NCBI GenBank assembly: GCA_964057225.1 | Contig: OZ059899.1 | Location: 12,994,001-13,058,000, forward strand | Origin: Auanema rhodensis | Lineage: Eukaryota > Nematoda > Chromadorea > Rhabditida > Rhabditidae | DNA: 64,000 nt | Reading direction: 5' to 3' | Part shown: positions 47,991 to 64,000 of the stretch, piece by piece | How positions within the stretch are numbered: position 1 is the first letter of the stretch | Layout of the letters: each line of letters begins with the position of its first letter | Translations under genes and position numbers: made by a program | The notes under the pieces: model-generated | Databases searched by the model: none | The model's input: the letters and a program-made list of their open reading frames with translations, nothing else | What the model was told of the DNA's origin: nothing

Positions 47991-48205
47991 GAAATGAAAG
48001 TATATACTTACCGTAACAAGTCAGCTACAGCTAAATTCAATAAGTAAAAGTTAGTAATTGATCTTGATCGATGTGTTTTACATACAATTGTTATAATAAC
48101 TATTGTATTTCCAAGTAAAGCAAGCGAGAAAACGACAATAAAGATTATTGAAAGTAAGCTGTTATAAGCAGTTAGTTCAAAACTACAATCCACACCGTTT
48201 CCCAT
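45248..48205 (-). CDS. ckr: Peptide GPCR, cholecystokinin/sulfakinin receptor type
   Basis: Rhodopsin-class receptor. TM1 FSLALLGNTIVIITIVCKTH; TM2 NFYLLNLAVADLL; ECL1-TM3 ELTHCWLLGPIMCKAV and SAYTLVVIAIERYYAICRPL with ERY; ICL2 ESRKWHTKKRAM, where the SRxWxTK pattern is typical of CCK receptors; TM5 LYVTTILLFVPLSLMVGLYG; a long third loop of about 100 residues; TM6 MLITIVIVFAACWVPSYTWW; TM7 YISSMANPITYCFMNKSFRS (human CCKR: NPIIYCFMNKRFR). It ends NIPLIKV. The N-terminus before TM1 is short (MGNGVDCSFELTAYN) and the ATG follows a TTTTCAG acceptor, so a 5' UTR exon may lie upstream. In C. elegans such receptors answer NLP-12. Introns carry (GA)n tracts. Confidence 0.8.
45926..45964. repeat. 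(GA)n in GPCR intron
   Basis: Nearly pure GA tract with one interruption, in the intron between the TM6 exon and the third-loop exon. Confidence 0.85.
46549..46621. repeat. (CT)n in GPCR intron
   Basis: Impure pyrimidine tract interrupted by CCC and A, between two third-loop exons. Confidence 0.8.
47736..47993. repeat. (CT)n and (GA)n pair in GPCR intron
   Basis: Pure (CT)n at 47736-47793 and (GA)n at 47945-47993, 150 bp apart. As inverted partners they could form a long hairpin in the transcript, within the intron between the TM2 and TM3 exons. Confidence 0.85.
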
Positions 48206-48728
48206 AGTTGTAACTGAAAATAAAGTTGATAAGGCTTTAAGTTTTAAATATTAAGAGAGATATATATGTAAATAAAAATAATAATAATTATAAAGAAAAT
48301 TCAGATTTGTAAAGAAATTAAAGAAAGTTTAGCATACTAGTGGTATACTCATAAAACTATTATTGGGATGACGCACTATGAAAATGAAAATTTCGATTTG
48401 AACAAAAAAAATTCAAAAACCAGAACTGTTTTTATTCTTTTTTCTTGACGAAAATGTAATTTAATATATAAATAAAACAATGAACATGAATAGAGTTCCT
48501 ATTGAGGCTTAATGAAAGAGAAGACATGATGTGGTTGGTGCCATATATCTCCCTCTTTCTTCCTTCTCTTTTCAATCTCTCTCTTTCTCTCTATCTCACC
48601 AAATATGGCATATAAGATGAGAATCTGCAGTTCTGACATGTTATAGCTTTGTCTCTTCACTTTTCCAATCTTTCTTTTTCTCTTTACATCCTTCTCTCTC
48701 TTTCTTTCTCTCTCTCTCTCTCTCTCTA

Positions 48729-48769
<41 letters not shown>

Positions 48770-49760
48770 ATGTCATTCTTCTACACACACACGTATATAT
48801 AGAAATTCAAATTCAGAAGACAATGATAGAATACATTCATACATGTGAAGTTTCGGTTAGTTCCATACTTTACTTCAAATAATTTTCAAAAAAAAAAACC
48901 AAAAGGCAAAACAATTCAATCATATGGCTTCAATGAGGCATAGTTTGACAAAAATACTAAGTTTAACGAATATAGTGATCTTCTAAAACGAAATATGAAC
49001 AGCAATTATAAGGAATATAGTATAGAATGTGGTTGAAAGCAAAGAAACATAAAGACTTTGCCAGCAAAAACATTACCGTCAAGCTCAATTGAACTTGATT
49101 ATCAAGCGGCTAGGTTGAATGCTTATGATTTGCTTATTAGTAAGAACAAATAAGCAATATTCTGACAACGATGTGGAAACTGTCGTCGTAAATGTTTCAG
49201 ATTCATCATTCGTGTGCAAGATTGCGAAAATTCATTTCACACATTCGTCCTATCCGGGTGATACCCTGGGGGGTTTATGGCTAAGGATTATATTCTATAA
49301 GCTTCCGCGGTGGTTGAGTATAGTCCAAGTTAAAGATGGATATAAATGGTCAAAAAACGAAAAAGACAACGAATAGAAGAGTGACAAAGAATGAGAGAGA
49401 AGGAGAGATTGAGAAAGAGAGAGAGAGAAAAGGAGAGAGAGAGCTTGAAAGAAGATTTTTTCTTCTTTGCATTTCAAGAAGCATAGTCCAACTGAGGATA
49501 CAGCCGAGGAAACTTTTCGTTGTCCAGACAAAAAGTCGAGTTTGAAGTAAAAAAAAAATGAAAAAATTGAGGGAAAATGATTAAAAATTCAAATAAATAT
49601 AGAAACAAAAAATAAAAATAAAAATAATCTATTATAATTGTTTGAAAGGAAGTATATTAAGGTGATCAAGTAAAAGATTGAAGATTTGAAGGTACAAAAT
49701 AGAAAATATTGCTCTAATAAGAGAAATTAAGGAGAGAAAGAGGAAAATTAAAAGAGAATT

Positions 49761-49813
<53 letters not shown>

Positions 49814-50149
49814 TCTGAGCACAGAGACAAGAAGAGTATACAGGATATAGGGAAGGAAGGACAAATCACATAAACCACTTGATCTTTCAAACAAAATGAA
49901 AATTGGCTGACTAGAAGGGAGTGAAATGAACGACGACAACGACTGGAATTAAAAATATTCTAAGAAATAAAAAAAAACGAAATAAACGAAAAAATTATTT
50001 TTGTTGTTTTCTTATTAATTTTTCAAATTTAAAAGAAGAAATGACGAACTTGAAAAAGGATGGAAGGACATATTCTGTATAAAAGGTAGAAAAGAAAAAA
50101 TCACGTATTGCAAGAATATGTTTACGGTTTCAAGTAAGGGAGAGAGGGG

Positions 50150-50181
<32 letters not shown>

Positions 50182-51100
50182 GAAAGGGAGAGAGAGAGAA
50201 AGGGAGAGAGATTTGTAGGAGAAACAATTTTTGAACTCATTTTTCAATGATAAAAGCATCGAACAAAATGTTTTTCGTTGGACAAGTCATACTTCAGGTA
50301 TAAGAAATTTATAGAACAAGATATATGATGATAAATTGAAAACGAATTGACTCTCTTTCGAATTTTGAGTGGAAAATATATATTTTAAAGTTTTATTGAT
50401 GTTAATTGTATAGGTTAAGATGAAGAAGATCACGTAAAAAGGTTAATCTTTCTCAGAAAAACTGATAAACAGAGGAAAAGCTTGAGAGAGAGAGAGAGAA
50501 GGGTAGGCAGGGAACAAAGTAACAAGTCAAATGAACAAAATAATAGAAAAAGAAATTTTTTTGGGAATGTTTCGAACTGTTCTAGATGTTTCGAGAAAGG
50601 ATATCAGAAGGCTTTCTGGAAGGTTTAAATGTATTGAGACGTAAGCGGGAGAAGGAGGGAATACATGGCACTCTTCAACTATTGAGGTTTATCTAAGCGA
50701 CGTCAACAGTATAATCCATCTGATGGATCAAGATGCAACTAGAGAAAAGGGAAGATATTGAGGTAGTTAGCATAAGAGTGAAACATTGAAAGAGAGAAAG
50801 ATAGAGAAAGAGAAAGAGAGAGAGAGAGAATGAGTAGGAAGTGTTGATGAGCGAAATGATGAGTAGGAAAGAGCCAAAGCTAAAAGTGATAGCAGCAAGT
50901 GGGTGGGGGAGGAGATGAAGAAAAAAAAACATACTTTTGTTTTTCTTCCTTCCTTTTTTGGAAAAAAAACTTTTTTTAGAAAAAAATTGCATTTGAGAAG
51001 TGAAATGGCTAGGAAGTTCAATTGAAATAGGATACTATGCTAAGTGTTGTATGAATGATGTTAAAGAAAAATTTAGATAATCCAATTAATAAAGATGAAT
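48206..51100. other. Gene-poor region, part 1
   Basis: Upstream of the GPCR. CT-rich at 48550-48595 and 48693-48768; GA-rich at 49394-49443, 49765-49811, 50141-50211 and 50790-50830. A patch at 49090-49330 has more balanced composition and an 85-codon frame (49119-49376) without recognisable features. May hold 5' UTR exons or enhancers of the GPCR. No gene supported. Confidence 0.5.
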
Positions 51101-55500
<4,400 letters not shown>

Positions 55501-56372
55501 CCAACCATTTTGCTTTATTACCTCTTACGCCAGACATCCCACATTCAAGTTCAACTATTCATTCTTTGAAAAGATGTGAGCTGAAGTAAAACAAAGGAAA
55601 GATTGCAAAACATTGTTTAGCTTCTAAACATGCTGAGGGAATGATTGAATGATATTAAATCAAGAAATAAACAACAAAAAAACAAGATAAATGTGAAAAA
55701 AAGAAAGAAAAACGCTGCGATAAGAGGATATTTGAACTATTATCACTTAAAGTTCTTTCGATTGCTGAAATGATGAGGCAATGGGGATTTCTTCAATCAG
55801 CTGTTATAATGTTCTTGAAAGATGTTAGAAAATAACAGTAAACTTGATATAGCTAAGATATATTCAAATAGTTTTAAACGATGTTTTTGACTTAAAAATA
55901 CTTGATGATAATGCAAACTAGGTGAAAGAAGGGATGAGAAGAAGAAGAAGTTTCTTTGATGTTGCTTTGTGTAAGAAGGACAATTTCGGTGTGAAGTCTT
56001 TTACGCCTCTGAAGAAGTTGTAAATGATAACTCTTTAAGAACAGAATAAGGGGAACAGACTCAACAAGAGAGAGAGAGAGAGAGAGAGAGAAAAGAAGAG
56101 AAATGCCATTGTGATGCACTGTGAGAGTAAGAGGGAGATAGAGAGAAAGAAAAGGAAAAAGAATTGCATATTTCTATAGTACATTCTACTGCAAAAAATC
56201 TTCCCAAGTGGAACAAATTAGATATTTCTACAAATTTCTTTAAGCTAAGAGCTTAAAGTTTTTATTTTAGATCGGTATATTTGACGAAATACATAAGATG
56301 TGGCAGACTATCTCCTGAAGGTATGAAGAAGCTTGTTTCAAGCTTTATGTTATCCCTCTCTCTCTGTATATA

Positions 56373-56431
<59 letters not shown>

Positions 56432-56792
56432 GCCTATTATAAGATGAACAAAGCTTGTATATGTATGTATATACATCTAGATATGTATGTATGAATATCT
56501 TTCTAACTATATACGTTATATGACGTAATATAATTGAACCTATACATATTATATATTATAGTTTTAATAATTGAATAAAAATACGATTTTTTTAAAAAAA
56601 AAGGAAAAAAACGGCATTTTATTCATTATAATACTGCCTTGTAAACATTTCTTTATTTTATTTGCAACATGTTTATGTCTTTGAGCAACAGTAGGAAGGG
56701 TGAGAATAAATGGAGAGAGAGAGAGAGATATAGAGATAGAGGGAGAGAGATAAGATAATAGAGAATAATATAGAAAGAGGTGGGGGATAAAC

Positions 56793-56860
<68 letters not shown>

Positions 56861-57414
56861 ATGACAAGCATTTTCTTCTCTTTTTTTTCCTTTCAAACTT
56901 GATACATACAACGAGGTTGTGCAGATATCAAATGCAAACTTAATTTAGTTTTTAGCTATGCAAAAAAGGGAAAAAGTTGGATGTTTAAACAAAAAAAAAA
57001 TAAAACTAGAAATTAAGTAATAGATCAATTTATTTTTTCCGCAGATTTGCAATTGTTGTTTAAAGGGTATACATATTGTCTTAAAGTTGCAATTTGTAAA
57101 ACTTCTTACAGTATTATTTCAAAATATTGAATTGTAATCATTTTTAATTTGGTCACATCGTTATATATATATATAGTATTTTCTCTAATTATATGATTAT
57201 ATGACTTTATTTCTGTGTAGAAGAGAAGATAAATATGAAATTTAATATAATGAACGTGTGATAAATTGAAAATATAAACGTTTGTTTCTTTATTTCTTAT
57301 ACTTTGATTTTACTTCCGCATTTCAAAAACTTTTGAATATTTGTTAAATTAGCCTTTCTAGCATTCAACACTTTTACTCTTTTAAGTTGAGATGAAAGCA
57401 TTGCCTCATTCATT

Positions 57415-57422
57415 TCTCTCCC

Positions 57423-57472
<50 letters not shown>

Positions 57473-57531
57473 CCTCCCCCCCCTCTCTCTCTCTCTCTCC
57501 ACCTCCCCCCCCCCCTCTCTCTCTCTCTCTT
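57415..57531. repeat. Duplicated CT / C-run compound repeat
   Basis: Two copies of a CT tract followed by CACCTCCCCCCC and again CT, so a compound satellite of pure pyrimidine on the plus strand over about 115 bp. Confidence 0.85.
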
Positions 57532-57992
57532 TCATATCTATAGAGGAAGTGAATCACAATCCTTAATAATTCATTTTTTTAATTTTGTTCTAATTACTAG
57601 AACGATAAGCTTAATATGTAGCTTGAACAGATGTGCCCATTTTGTGTTTAAAATAATCCATAACTTTCAAACAAAAAAAAAGAAGCTATAGATATACATA
57701 TATGTACATATGTATGTATATATACATGTATTTACAACATATTTGGCAAGAACTTCTTCTTCATCATCTTCTTTTCCCCCTCTCCTTCCTCTGTTTTTTT
57801 TTGAATTATGGGATAAGGATGCTAAAATTGGCAGAAGCTGAAGTGAAGACGAGAAAGTAAAAAAAAAATTTTTTTTTAAATTAAAGAAAAAACGAACGAA
57901 AGTCAAAAGAAATAGTTGGATCGGCTTTTCCGGGAACAAAAAAGAAGTTTAAACTAAGCACTGCTGGCTTGTAACAAATGATTGAGTGATAA

Positions 57993-58121
57993 TCAACTAT
58001 GAATTGTCTGGTTGGTTCTATTAAGAAGTTCACTGATGGCGTAATCCTTGAGTTTTGAGCAAAATGGACATTGGCCTTCGCAGCTTATGATGATGATCAT
58101 CAATAAGGGCAAGTTAAGCAT
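57993..58121 (-). CDS. Possible short secreted peptide (42 aa), doubtful
   Basis: MLNLPLLMIIIISCEGQ is a good signal peptide in miniature, followed by CPFCSKLKDYAISELLNRTN and a stop. CPFC with an amphipathic helix recalls the first helix of saposin-like domains, so it could be a decayed or partial saposin-like gene. No clear donor or downstream exon follows. It lies in repeat-rich, otherwise empty DNA. Confidence 0.2.
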   Translation of the reverse strand: MLNLPLLMIIIISCEGQCPFCSKLKDYAISELLNRTNQTIHS

Positions 58122-60757
58122 AATATACTTTTTTTTTATTCTAATAGATGGAATAAAACAGAAAAAAGAAAGATTAAAGAAGGAAATGCTGTCGTTTTGC
58201 ACTCAAACAGCCTATTACTGATATGAGGATGAAGTAAAAGTGAGAAATAAAAGAAAATTAATTGGAAATAGTCATGTGTGGTGCTTAAAACCAGTGAAGA
58301 TTTGGACCATATAAGCATTTAGAAGAAATAGGCTTGACATATAGGAAGTGGCAAGAAAGAAGAACAGAAGTAGAGTCATGAAGAAGGATGGATTGAAGCG
58401 GAGAGCCGGAAGGAATTCAACCGTCACCTACGTCTGCATAATGTGTAAATAATGCTGAAATGCTTACGTATTGCTATTCACGTGAATTATTTCAATGCGT
58501 AAACTTGAACCCAAAAATATTCTAATGAACTAAAGGGAATTCTATTGAAAATGAAATAAAGATGATCGATGACGTCATTCTTATTTATCAAGATTTTGTG
58601 TCCACTGAGATTAATTTTAAAAAAATGTTTTTTTTTAGATGAACTTTGCTGCTAAGAAATGGCCAAAACTAATAAGAAGTGGGAAAGTATTAGATAATGA
58701 GTGCGAGATGAAGAAAAAGGAAAAAGATAGAGAGAGAGAGAGAAACGGGGAGAGATAGAGAGAGAGCAAGGGAGAGAGATAGAGAGAAAGGTAGTTGTAA
58801 AGTTCTATGTCAAAGGAAAAGAAATAAAAAAAAGAGAGGAGAATGCTGTAGGTCAATCATCTAATGTCTAAAATAAGTTAAAAGTCATGACTTTCTTATA
58901 TGTTTCTTCATGCATCGACTGCTTAAATTTAGATACATATTCAGAAAGTTCAGAATAGGTTGACAAAGAATTTAAGAAGTAAAAAAGAAAATTTTAGGTA
59001 AACAGGGAGGGGGGGGGGTAATTGAGAGTGTGTTAGGGAGATGGAGAGAAAGGTGAAAATGAATATAGGAGAAGAGAAACAAACAGCTAAAAGCATTGTT
59101 TAGCTAGCTGAAAAGACGGGGAGAAACAGATAAAGAATGTGATTTTAATAGGAAAAGAGCAAAATATGGCCAATTTGTCAAGAAAAATAGAAATTTAATA
59201 ATCTTACATATTCTGACAGTTTCAAGATATCACCATAGATACATTGACATCGACGCTAAGCCTAAAAACATCTTGTTTCACTTTGTATGTATTAAGTAGA
59301 AAACTGAGAAGTATTAAGCTTGAAAGATATATAAATAGAGAGAGAGAGGGGGAGAGAGAGAGAGAGAGAGAGAGGGGGGAGAGAGAGATAAAGAGAGAGT
59401 GTGGTTTTTAAAATGAATAATAGAAAATTTGTATAATGAAAACATATTGGAAATATATGCTGCTAATCACCCATATATGAAAAAAATGAAAAGGTTGGAA
59501 TATGGATGTAGCAATAGATGATAATAGAAGATGATGATGGTAAAGTGATATTTGAATAGATGTTCATGACGATAACTACTAGATAGCTAGACAGGTAAAC
59601 AAGCTATATGGATTATATAAACATAGTATATGATGAAGGAAAAACTTTTTTTTTTGCTCACTCTCAGCCTTTTTTCTCTTTCTCTCTCTCAACCTCTCAA
59701 CCTCTTTATCTCTCTCTATCTCTCTCTCTCTCTCTATCTCGCAACTTCCCTCTTTTGCGATCTCTGTAATCGGATGATGACGGCTGAAACAAGCGGCTCA
59801 TTCTAATGGCACATTCGATGCTCAATGAAAGCGATTTGAATGTTTCGGAGAGTGTGAAGAAGAAGATGAAACAACGACGACTAGATGAACTAAGAAGAAT
59901 AGTCAGAGAGATCACAATCATATGGAGGGTAGCAGAAGCTGAAGCTATAGCATACTATGTGTACTCCATATATACATGAAGAGCATGTGCTTATGTATCT
60001 GACGTGGCCAACATTCCGGAAGTAGGATTGTCATGCTTCATGTATGGTCTGTCATTCTCTGATCAGAAAAAAAAAGTTAAAATAGCCAAGGGAATTCTTT
60101 TTATGGTGCAGCCAATGATCCAAGAATTAGCCTTAGATGAAAGATTAAAGACTCATTTGTTGCTGGAAGAGCTTGAGATCAATCTAGGTGTGTGTGTGTG
60201 TATGTGTGTGTATGTGTGACACAAAGGAGATGAGGTGGAAACAGTGAATGTGGTGGTAAAGCTGTAACAATGAGAGAAATAACACAACAGCCAGAAAAGG
60301 ATGAAACGTAAAATCTGCTGAAATTCATGAGAGTGTCTATGTATGAAATGGAATGAAAATAATAGTTTTTGAATAACGAATGAGATAAAAGGATTATTTC
60401 ATTGTATCATCTTTAACTTCTAATTCTAATAGTTATAGTTTAATCACATATTCTATATGTATCATCTATCATTGAATAAGCTTTTCCTTCTCTTTCTCAA
60501 TCTCAATCTTTTTCTTTTTAAATTTATTTGATTTGACAAATATTTATATAATTAAATTTCAAAATTTGATTAATAGAATATCTATTATACTATATCTATA
60601 ACAAGCTTAAGTCTATACCCCCTTGTCAGGATAATCAAACTATTTGTGAAATTTCATATCCTTCATCTTACAAAAGCTTTTGTCTACTCTTATCATAAGT
60701 TTGAATGAAGATTGAACGCTTTTTCATTATCAATTTGTGTTATATATGATAGGAGTA

Positions 60758-61315
60758 GTAGTATATAAAGTGTTGACACTGCTACACCTTTTTGCCCAAA
60801 AGCGGTTTTTGCCCTTTTTTTTTGATTTTGTAAAATTGATTTTCAATAAAAATGTGTCTTAACTAATCAAATATCCATCATTTTTGAAAAATGACCGAAT
60901 ATGATTGACAATCACCAGTTAGGAGTTAAACCTGCGCTCTTTTACTTCCTAGTCTAGCCTTACTAATATGACAACTTTGCAATATTAATCCACAAGGTTG
61001 TCGAATGTTTTGCCATTTTGATTTCACTCCTTACATTGCCTCTCTTGCAACCTCATTTTCTTCTCGTTTTGCAGTAGACTGATCTGACATTCATTTTTGT
61101 ATTTTTTCAGGTTTGAAATAGTAAAAAGCGTGAGTCCCCGGCAAGTGGGAAGAATGGGAAATCTCGTGCGCCCATAATTCTTGCTCGTTTTTTAAAAATG
61201 ATGGTTTTTTGATTAGTTAAGACACTTTTTTTATTGTAAATCAACATTAAAATAGTCAAAAAAAGGTGTAAAAATCACTTTCAATGTGCGCCAGTTTTAA
61301 CATTTTATATGCTAC
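60758..61315. mobile_element. Long inverted-repeat element (non-autonomous DNA transposon-like), 0.56 kb
   Basis: Outer ends GTAGTATATAAAGTGTT and AACATTTTATATGCTAC are inverted copies. Inner arms at about 60811-60895 and 61188-61270 also pair (ACTAATCAAATATCCATCAT against ATGATGGTTTTTTGATTAGT, with GTGTCTTAACTAATC shared). Total arm length is more than 120 bp each, with a 280-bp middle of no coding value. No target-site duplication is obvious. Confidence 0.7.
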
Positions 61316-61924
61316 TGACAGGAAATGGTTGGGAAAATTGACTTAAATTCAAAGCCAACATTCCAAGTATAGGCTTTAAGTGAAGTGAATATCAAGAATT
61401 TTTAACAAAAACGGATATTTCTATATACTATATATGTATATCCAATACTATGCTAACTATAACTAGTTAAAATTTCTCAACTAGCAGGCGATACTCACTA
61501 TTCTCATGATTAAACTTTGGTTATATCTGTAGAACTGATTTCATATATTCTGGATTTAGTGCCATGATGAGCACCAGAAGATGAGCTTATCGTCACATTA
61601 CTTCGGTATGGTGAGCAAGAGCTCAGACAAATAACATGTGCAACTCACAATGCCTTTAACAAAGTTTTTCGAAACGGCCAATTGGCGACGAAAGGAAACA
61701 AAGATAGGCGATAGATGAAGTCAAAAATGCGTTTCTTGTTCCAAAGACGAGACGGATGCAACTCATTTTTCCTTTACGCTTTTTGAGCAATGAATGAGTG
61801 ACTATAACGGAGAGAATGGCGTGGGTATTCTATATATAGGAAACGACTTAAAAAACTTTTTTTTTCTTTGAGGAAGATGGGGGGGGGGAGAGGGGAAGAG
61901 AGTTGTTGAAAGAAAACGGATAGA

Positions 61925-61977
<53 letters not shown>

Positions 61978-62862
61978 GAATGTAATGGAGAAAAATACCA
62001 GAATATGAATAGATTATGAGCAAATGCTAACACAACCGTTTTGTGAAACTGAAGATCAAAAAATAAAAATACACGTGATAGCAGAATGAAGGTTGGCAGA
62101 ATGCCATTCCAAAAGAGGGAGGAGGGATGGAAGTAAGCCTAGGTGAACTGAAAATTAGGTAAAATTTGGAAATTTTCTATTATCTATTATATTAACATAT
62201 ATGATATAATCTAATCTATTAATCAATTATATAGAAATGAAATAAATTATTAAACAGCTATATTGCTCTATAGCATGATAAAACATTCTAATTTTTGTAC
62301 TTCATAAGCAAAAAAAAATTACAAATGAGGGGGCGGATAGAAGAGAAAAGGAAGGGTGGCAAAGGGAGTTGATGATAAATAATAAGAAAATATAAGATTA
62401 AAAGGATGTAAGATCTTTATAATCATAACAGTTAATTATAAATTTATAAATTGAGAAAGGAAATGAATTAGATGAAAAGTACAACAAAGAATTCAATTGA
62501 AAACGAATCAAAATGTTTCAAATATACTGGAAGAAGGAAGAAAATCTTAGAGTTCAGAGAAATCGGCTCAGAACAGGCAAAAACCTTGAATACGTGAGTC
62601 AAAAGATCCATATTCAGATCTAAATGGTCAGATTCATTTGAGAGAACAAAGGATAACTTAATTAGTTGGTTATTTTCAGAATAATTTTCAATCTAATTTT
62701 ATATTTTCATTGAATATCATAGGACATATTCGACGGTAAGACTGAAGAAGTAGAATCTTTTATCAAAGAAAAGAATGGAAAGAAGTATGAGATGTATTTG
62801 AGATGTCACATCTAATACGAAATTATATTCTCTCTCAATCTCTCCACCTCCCTCCCTCTCTC

Positions 62863-62909
<47 letters not shown>

Positions 62910-63387
62910 ATTGGAATGTGTGAAAAAATATGAAAGCAAGAGAGGTAAATCAACGAGCAGAATAAGATAGAGAGAGAGGTGAAGAGATAGAGAGAGAGAA
63001 AGAATATGATGGAAGATAGAGCTTGGAGTTTGATAGAGTAGGAGTGAAATGTGTTTGAGTAAAAAGAATTCAGAGAGAAATACTTTAAGGATGACATGTT
63101 GACACTCAGGTTTTCAACAAACATAACATGTCTATAACATTATATAAAGAAACAAATTAAAAGCTTGTTATTAGACATGAAAACAGCTACTGTATGAGAA
63201 ATTACAAACATTGTTTTGAGAATATAATAATTTTTTTGTCATTATGAATATAAGATATATGAGCTAAGGCTCACTCACTCATTCCTTTATTCACGTACTC
63301 ACTCACTCACTCACTCACTTACAGAGAGAAGGATATAGAAAAGGCATAGAGAATCCTAACACAACCAACCATCATCGTCAACGACCG

Positions 63388-63439
<52 letters not shown>

Positions 63440-63757
63440 GTTTTTATATCTGTTTTTGAAAAGGAAGAGTTCATCATCATCAAGAGCTCTTCCAAAAGAT
63501 ATTTTGTCCCCTAAAGCAAACGTAGTTTCAGAGATTTAATCACAGAGAAGAATATTTCCAATGGCTACTCCGTATTTGGCTGCCGGCTATGTACATGAAT
63601 GAATTTTCAAAGAAAAATAATCGTCTATTGCATCTCATTCCACACATACACACAGATAGATGGATACTATGTATACTCACATATACAGATATTCTAACCT
63701 CCCTCTATCTATCAATTTTAAATTAACTAAAGATTTTCTTCATTTTCATATTAGATA
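61316..63757. other. Gene-poor region, part 4
   Basis: (GA)n at 61926-61975 next to a run of 9 G at about 61880; (CT)n at 62827-62906 and 63391-63436; GA-rich at 62968-63000; (ACTC)n at 63272-63319. Probably holds the promoter of the gene at 63758. No ORF supported. Confidence 0.5.
63391..63436. repeat. (CT)n upstream of the right-edge gene
   Basis: Pure CT run about 320 bp before the start codon at 63758. Polypyrimidine tracts of this kind could act as GAGA-type promoter elements; that is inference. Confidence 0.85.
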
Positions 63758-64000
63758 ATGACGTCGATGGCCAAGGAAGTAGCCTGCCATCTATTTAGTA
63801 CTACTGCTTCTGCTACTGGTGGTAGCGGCTACTCGCCTACTGATGCTGCTGATACGGCCAGCAAATGTTTTGGTGCAGAACTTGAAACTCAAAATTTGAC
63901 AAGGTGGAAGTCTTCTCTCAAATATCAGCATAATTGAAAAGCTTGATTGAGAAGCTCATAGCTCATGTGTAGATTGCAAAAGTAATTTGCCTTTTCAGTT
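63758..64000 (+). CDS. First exon of an unrecognised gene, continues past right edge
   Basis: ATG follows the acceptor TTTTCATATTAG by 3 bp. Frame MTSMAKEVACHLFSTTASAT, a Gly/Ser/Ala stretch (GGSGYSPTDAADTASK), CFGAELETQNLTR, then the donor ACAAG/GTGGAAG at 63903. A TTTTCAG acceptor closes the 95-bp intron at 63998, leaving two bases of exon 2. Without splicing the frame would stop at 63937 after 59 residues, but both splice signals and the balanced GC favour a multi-exon gene. Product unknown. Confidence 0.55.

Larger units (their letters stand above)
55501..60757. other. Gene-poor region, part 3
   Basis: (GA)n at 56070-56100, 56711-56745, 56797-56858, 58727-58790 and 59336-59398; (CT)n at 56353-56431, 57415-57531 and 59671-59739; runs of C at 57477-57484 and 57505-57514; 10 G at 59009-59018; (TG)n at 60188-60218. 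A possible tiny secreted peptide is noted at 57993-58121. The plus frame 60004-60219 looks fortuitous and ends in the TG repeat. Confidence 0.5.

Noticed and set aside
49119-49376. 85-codon plus-strand frame
   Set aside because: The patch has balanced composition but no family match, no splice acceptor or leader, and it ends in GA-rich sequence.
56564-56911. Ser/Leu-rich frames across (GA)n tracts here and at many other sites
   Set aside because: Dinucleotide repeats have no stops in several frames, so such ORFs (alternating Ser-Leu or Arg-Glu) are artefacts.
60004-60219. 71-codon plus-strand frame ending in a (TG)n repeat
   Set aside because: The C-terminal part is only repeat translation; no signal or homology in the rest.

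Overview
The window is nuclear DNA of a nematode. The evidence is AT-rich sequence, dense genes split by introns of about 45-60 bp with GT..TTTCAG borders, 3' splice sites sitting directly on start codons (the mark of spliced-leader trans-splicing), a nematode-type chemoreceptor (srh/sri-like) and single-copy animal genes with clear nematode-style compaction. I cannot name the genus. All protein identities come from reading motifs and recalled family sequences; no search was run.

Layout. 1-15306 (minus): most of an UNC-79 homologue (NALCN/NCA sodium-leak channel subunit), running off the left edge, with two large 5' introns of 2.0 and 3.8 kb. 15962-19805 (minus): three head-to-tail housekeeping genes, MRPL16 -> PGAP2 -> LYAR, each with a splice acceptor at its start codon, so probably an operon. 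20179-21604: BLOS1 (plus) and PYM (minus), convergent, with coding ends overlapping by 32 bp. 21993-23458 (minus): an ING-type PHD-finger protein, head-to-head with WDR81 (plus, 23792-29685), a BEACH-WD40 endosomal regulator. 29971-34436 (plus): a doubtful small secreted ORF, a two-Ig-domain protein with a hydrophobic C-terminal tail, a small unknown gene, and a 7TM chemoreceptor preceded by a truncated tandem copy of its first exon. 35476-37950 (minus): a secreted protein I do not recognise. 39314-41415 (minus): a NEK8-type kinase (nekl-2-like). 43954-44473 (plus): a one-pass membrane microprotein. 45248-48205 (minus): a peptide GPCR of the cholecystokinin/sulfakinin type.

From 48.2 to 63.75 kb there is a 15.5 kb gene-poor stretch filled with more than 25 (GA)n/(CT)n polypurine-polypyrimidine tracts, one 0.56 kb inverted-repeat element and little else. 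A new plus-strand gene starts at 63758 and leaves the window on the right.

Common themes: neuronal excitability and peptide signalling (unc-79, CCK-type receptor, chemoreceptor), endolysosomal traffic (BLOS1, WDR81) and RNA/ribosome work (MRPL16, LYAR, PYM). I see no CRISPR, prokaryotic or viral system. The points most worth a second look are the antisense overlap of BLOS1 and PYM, the trans-spliced cluster, three short terminal-inverted-repeat elements, a miRNA-like hairpin, the polypurine desert, and several unrecognised secreted or membrane proteins.
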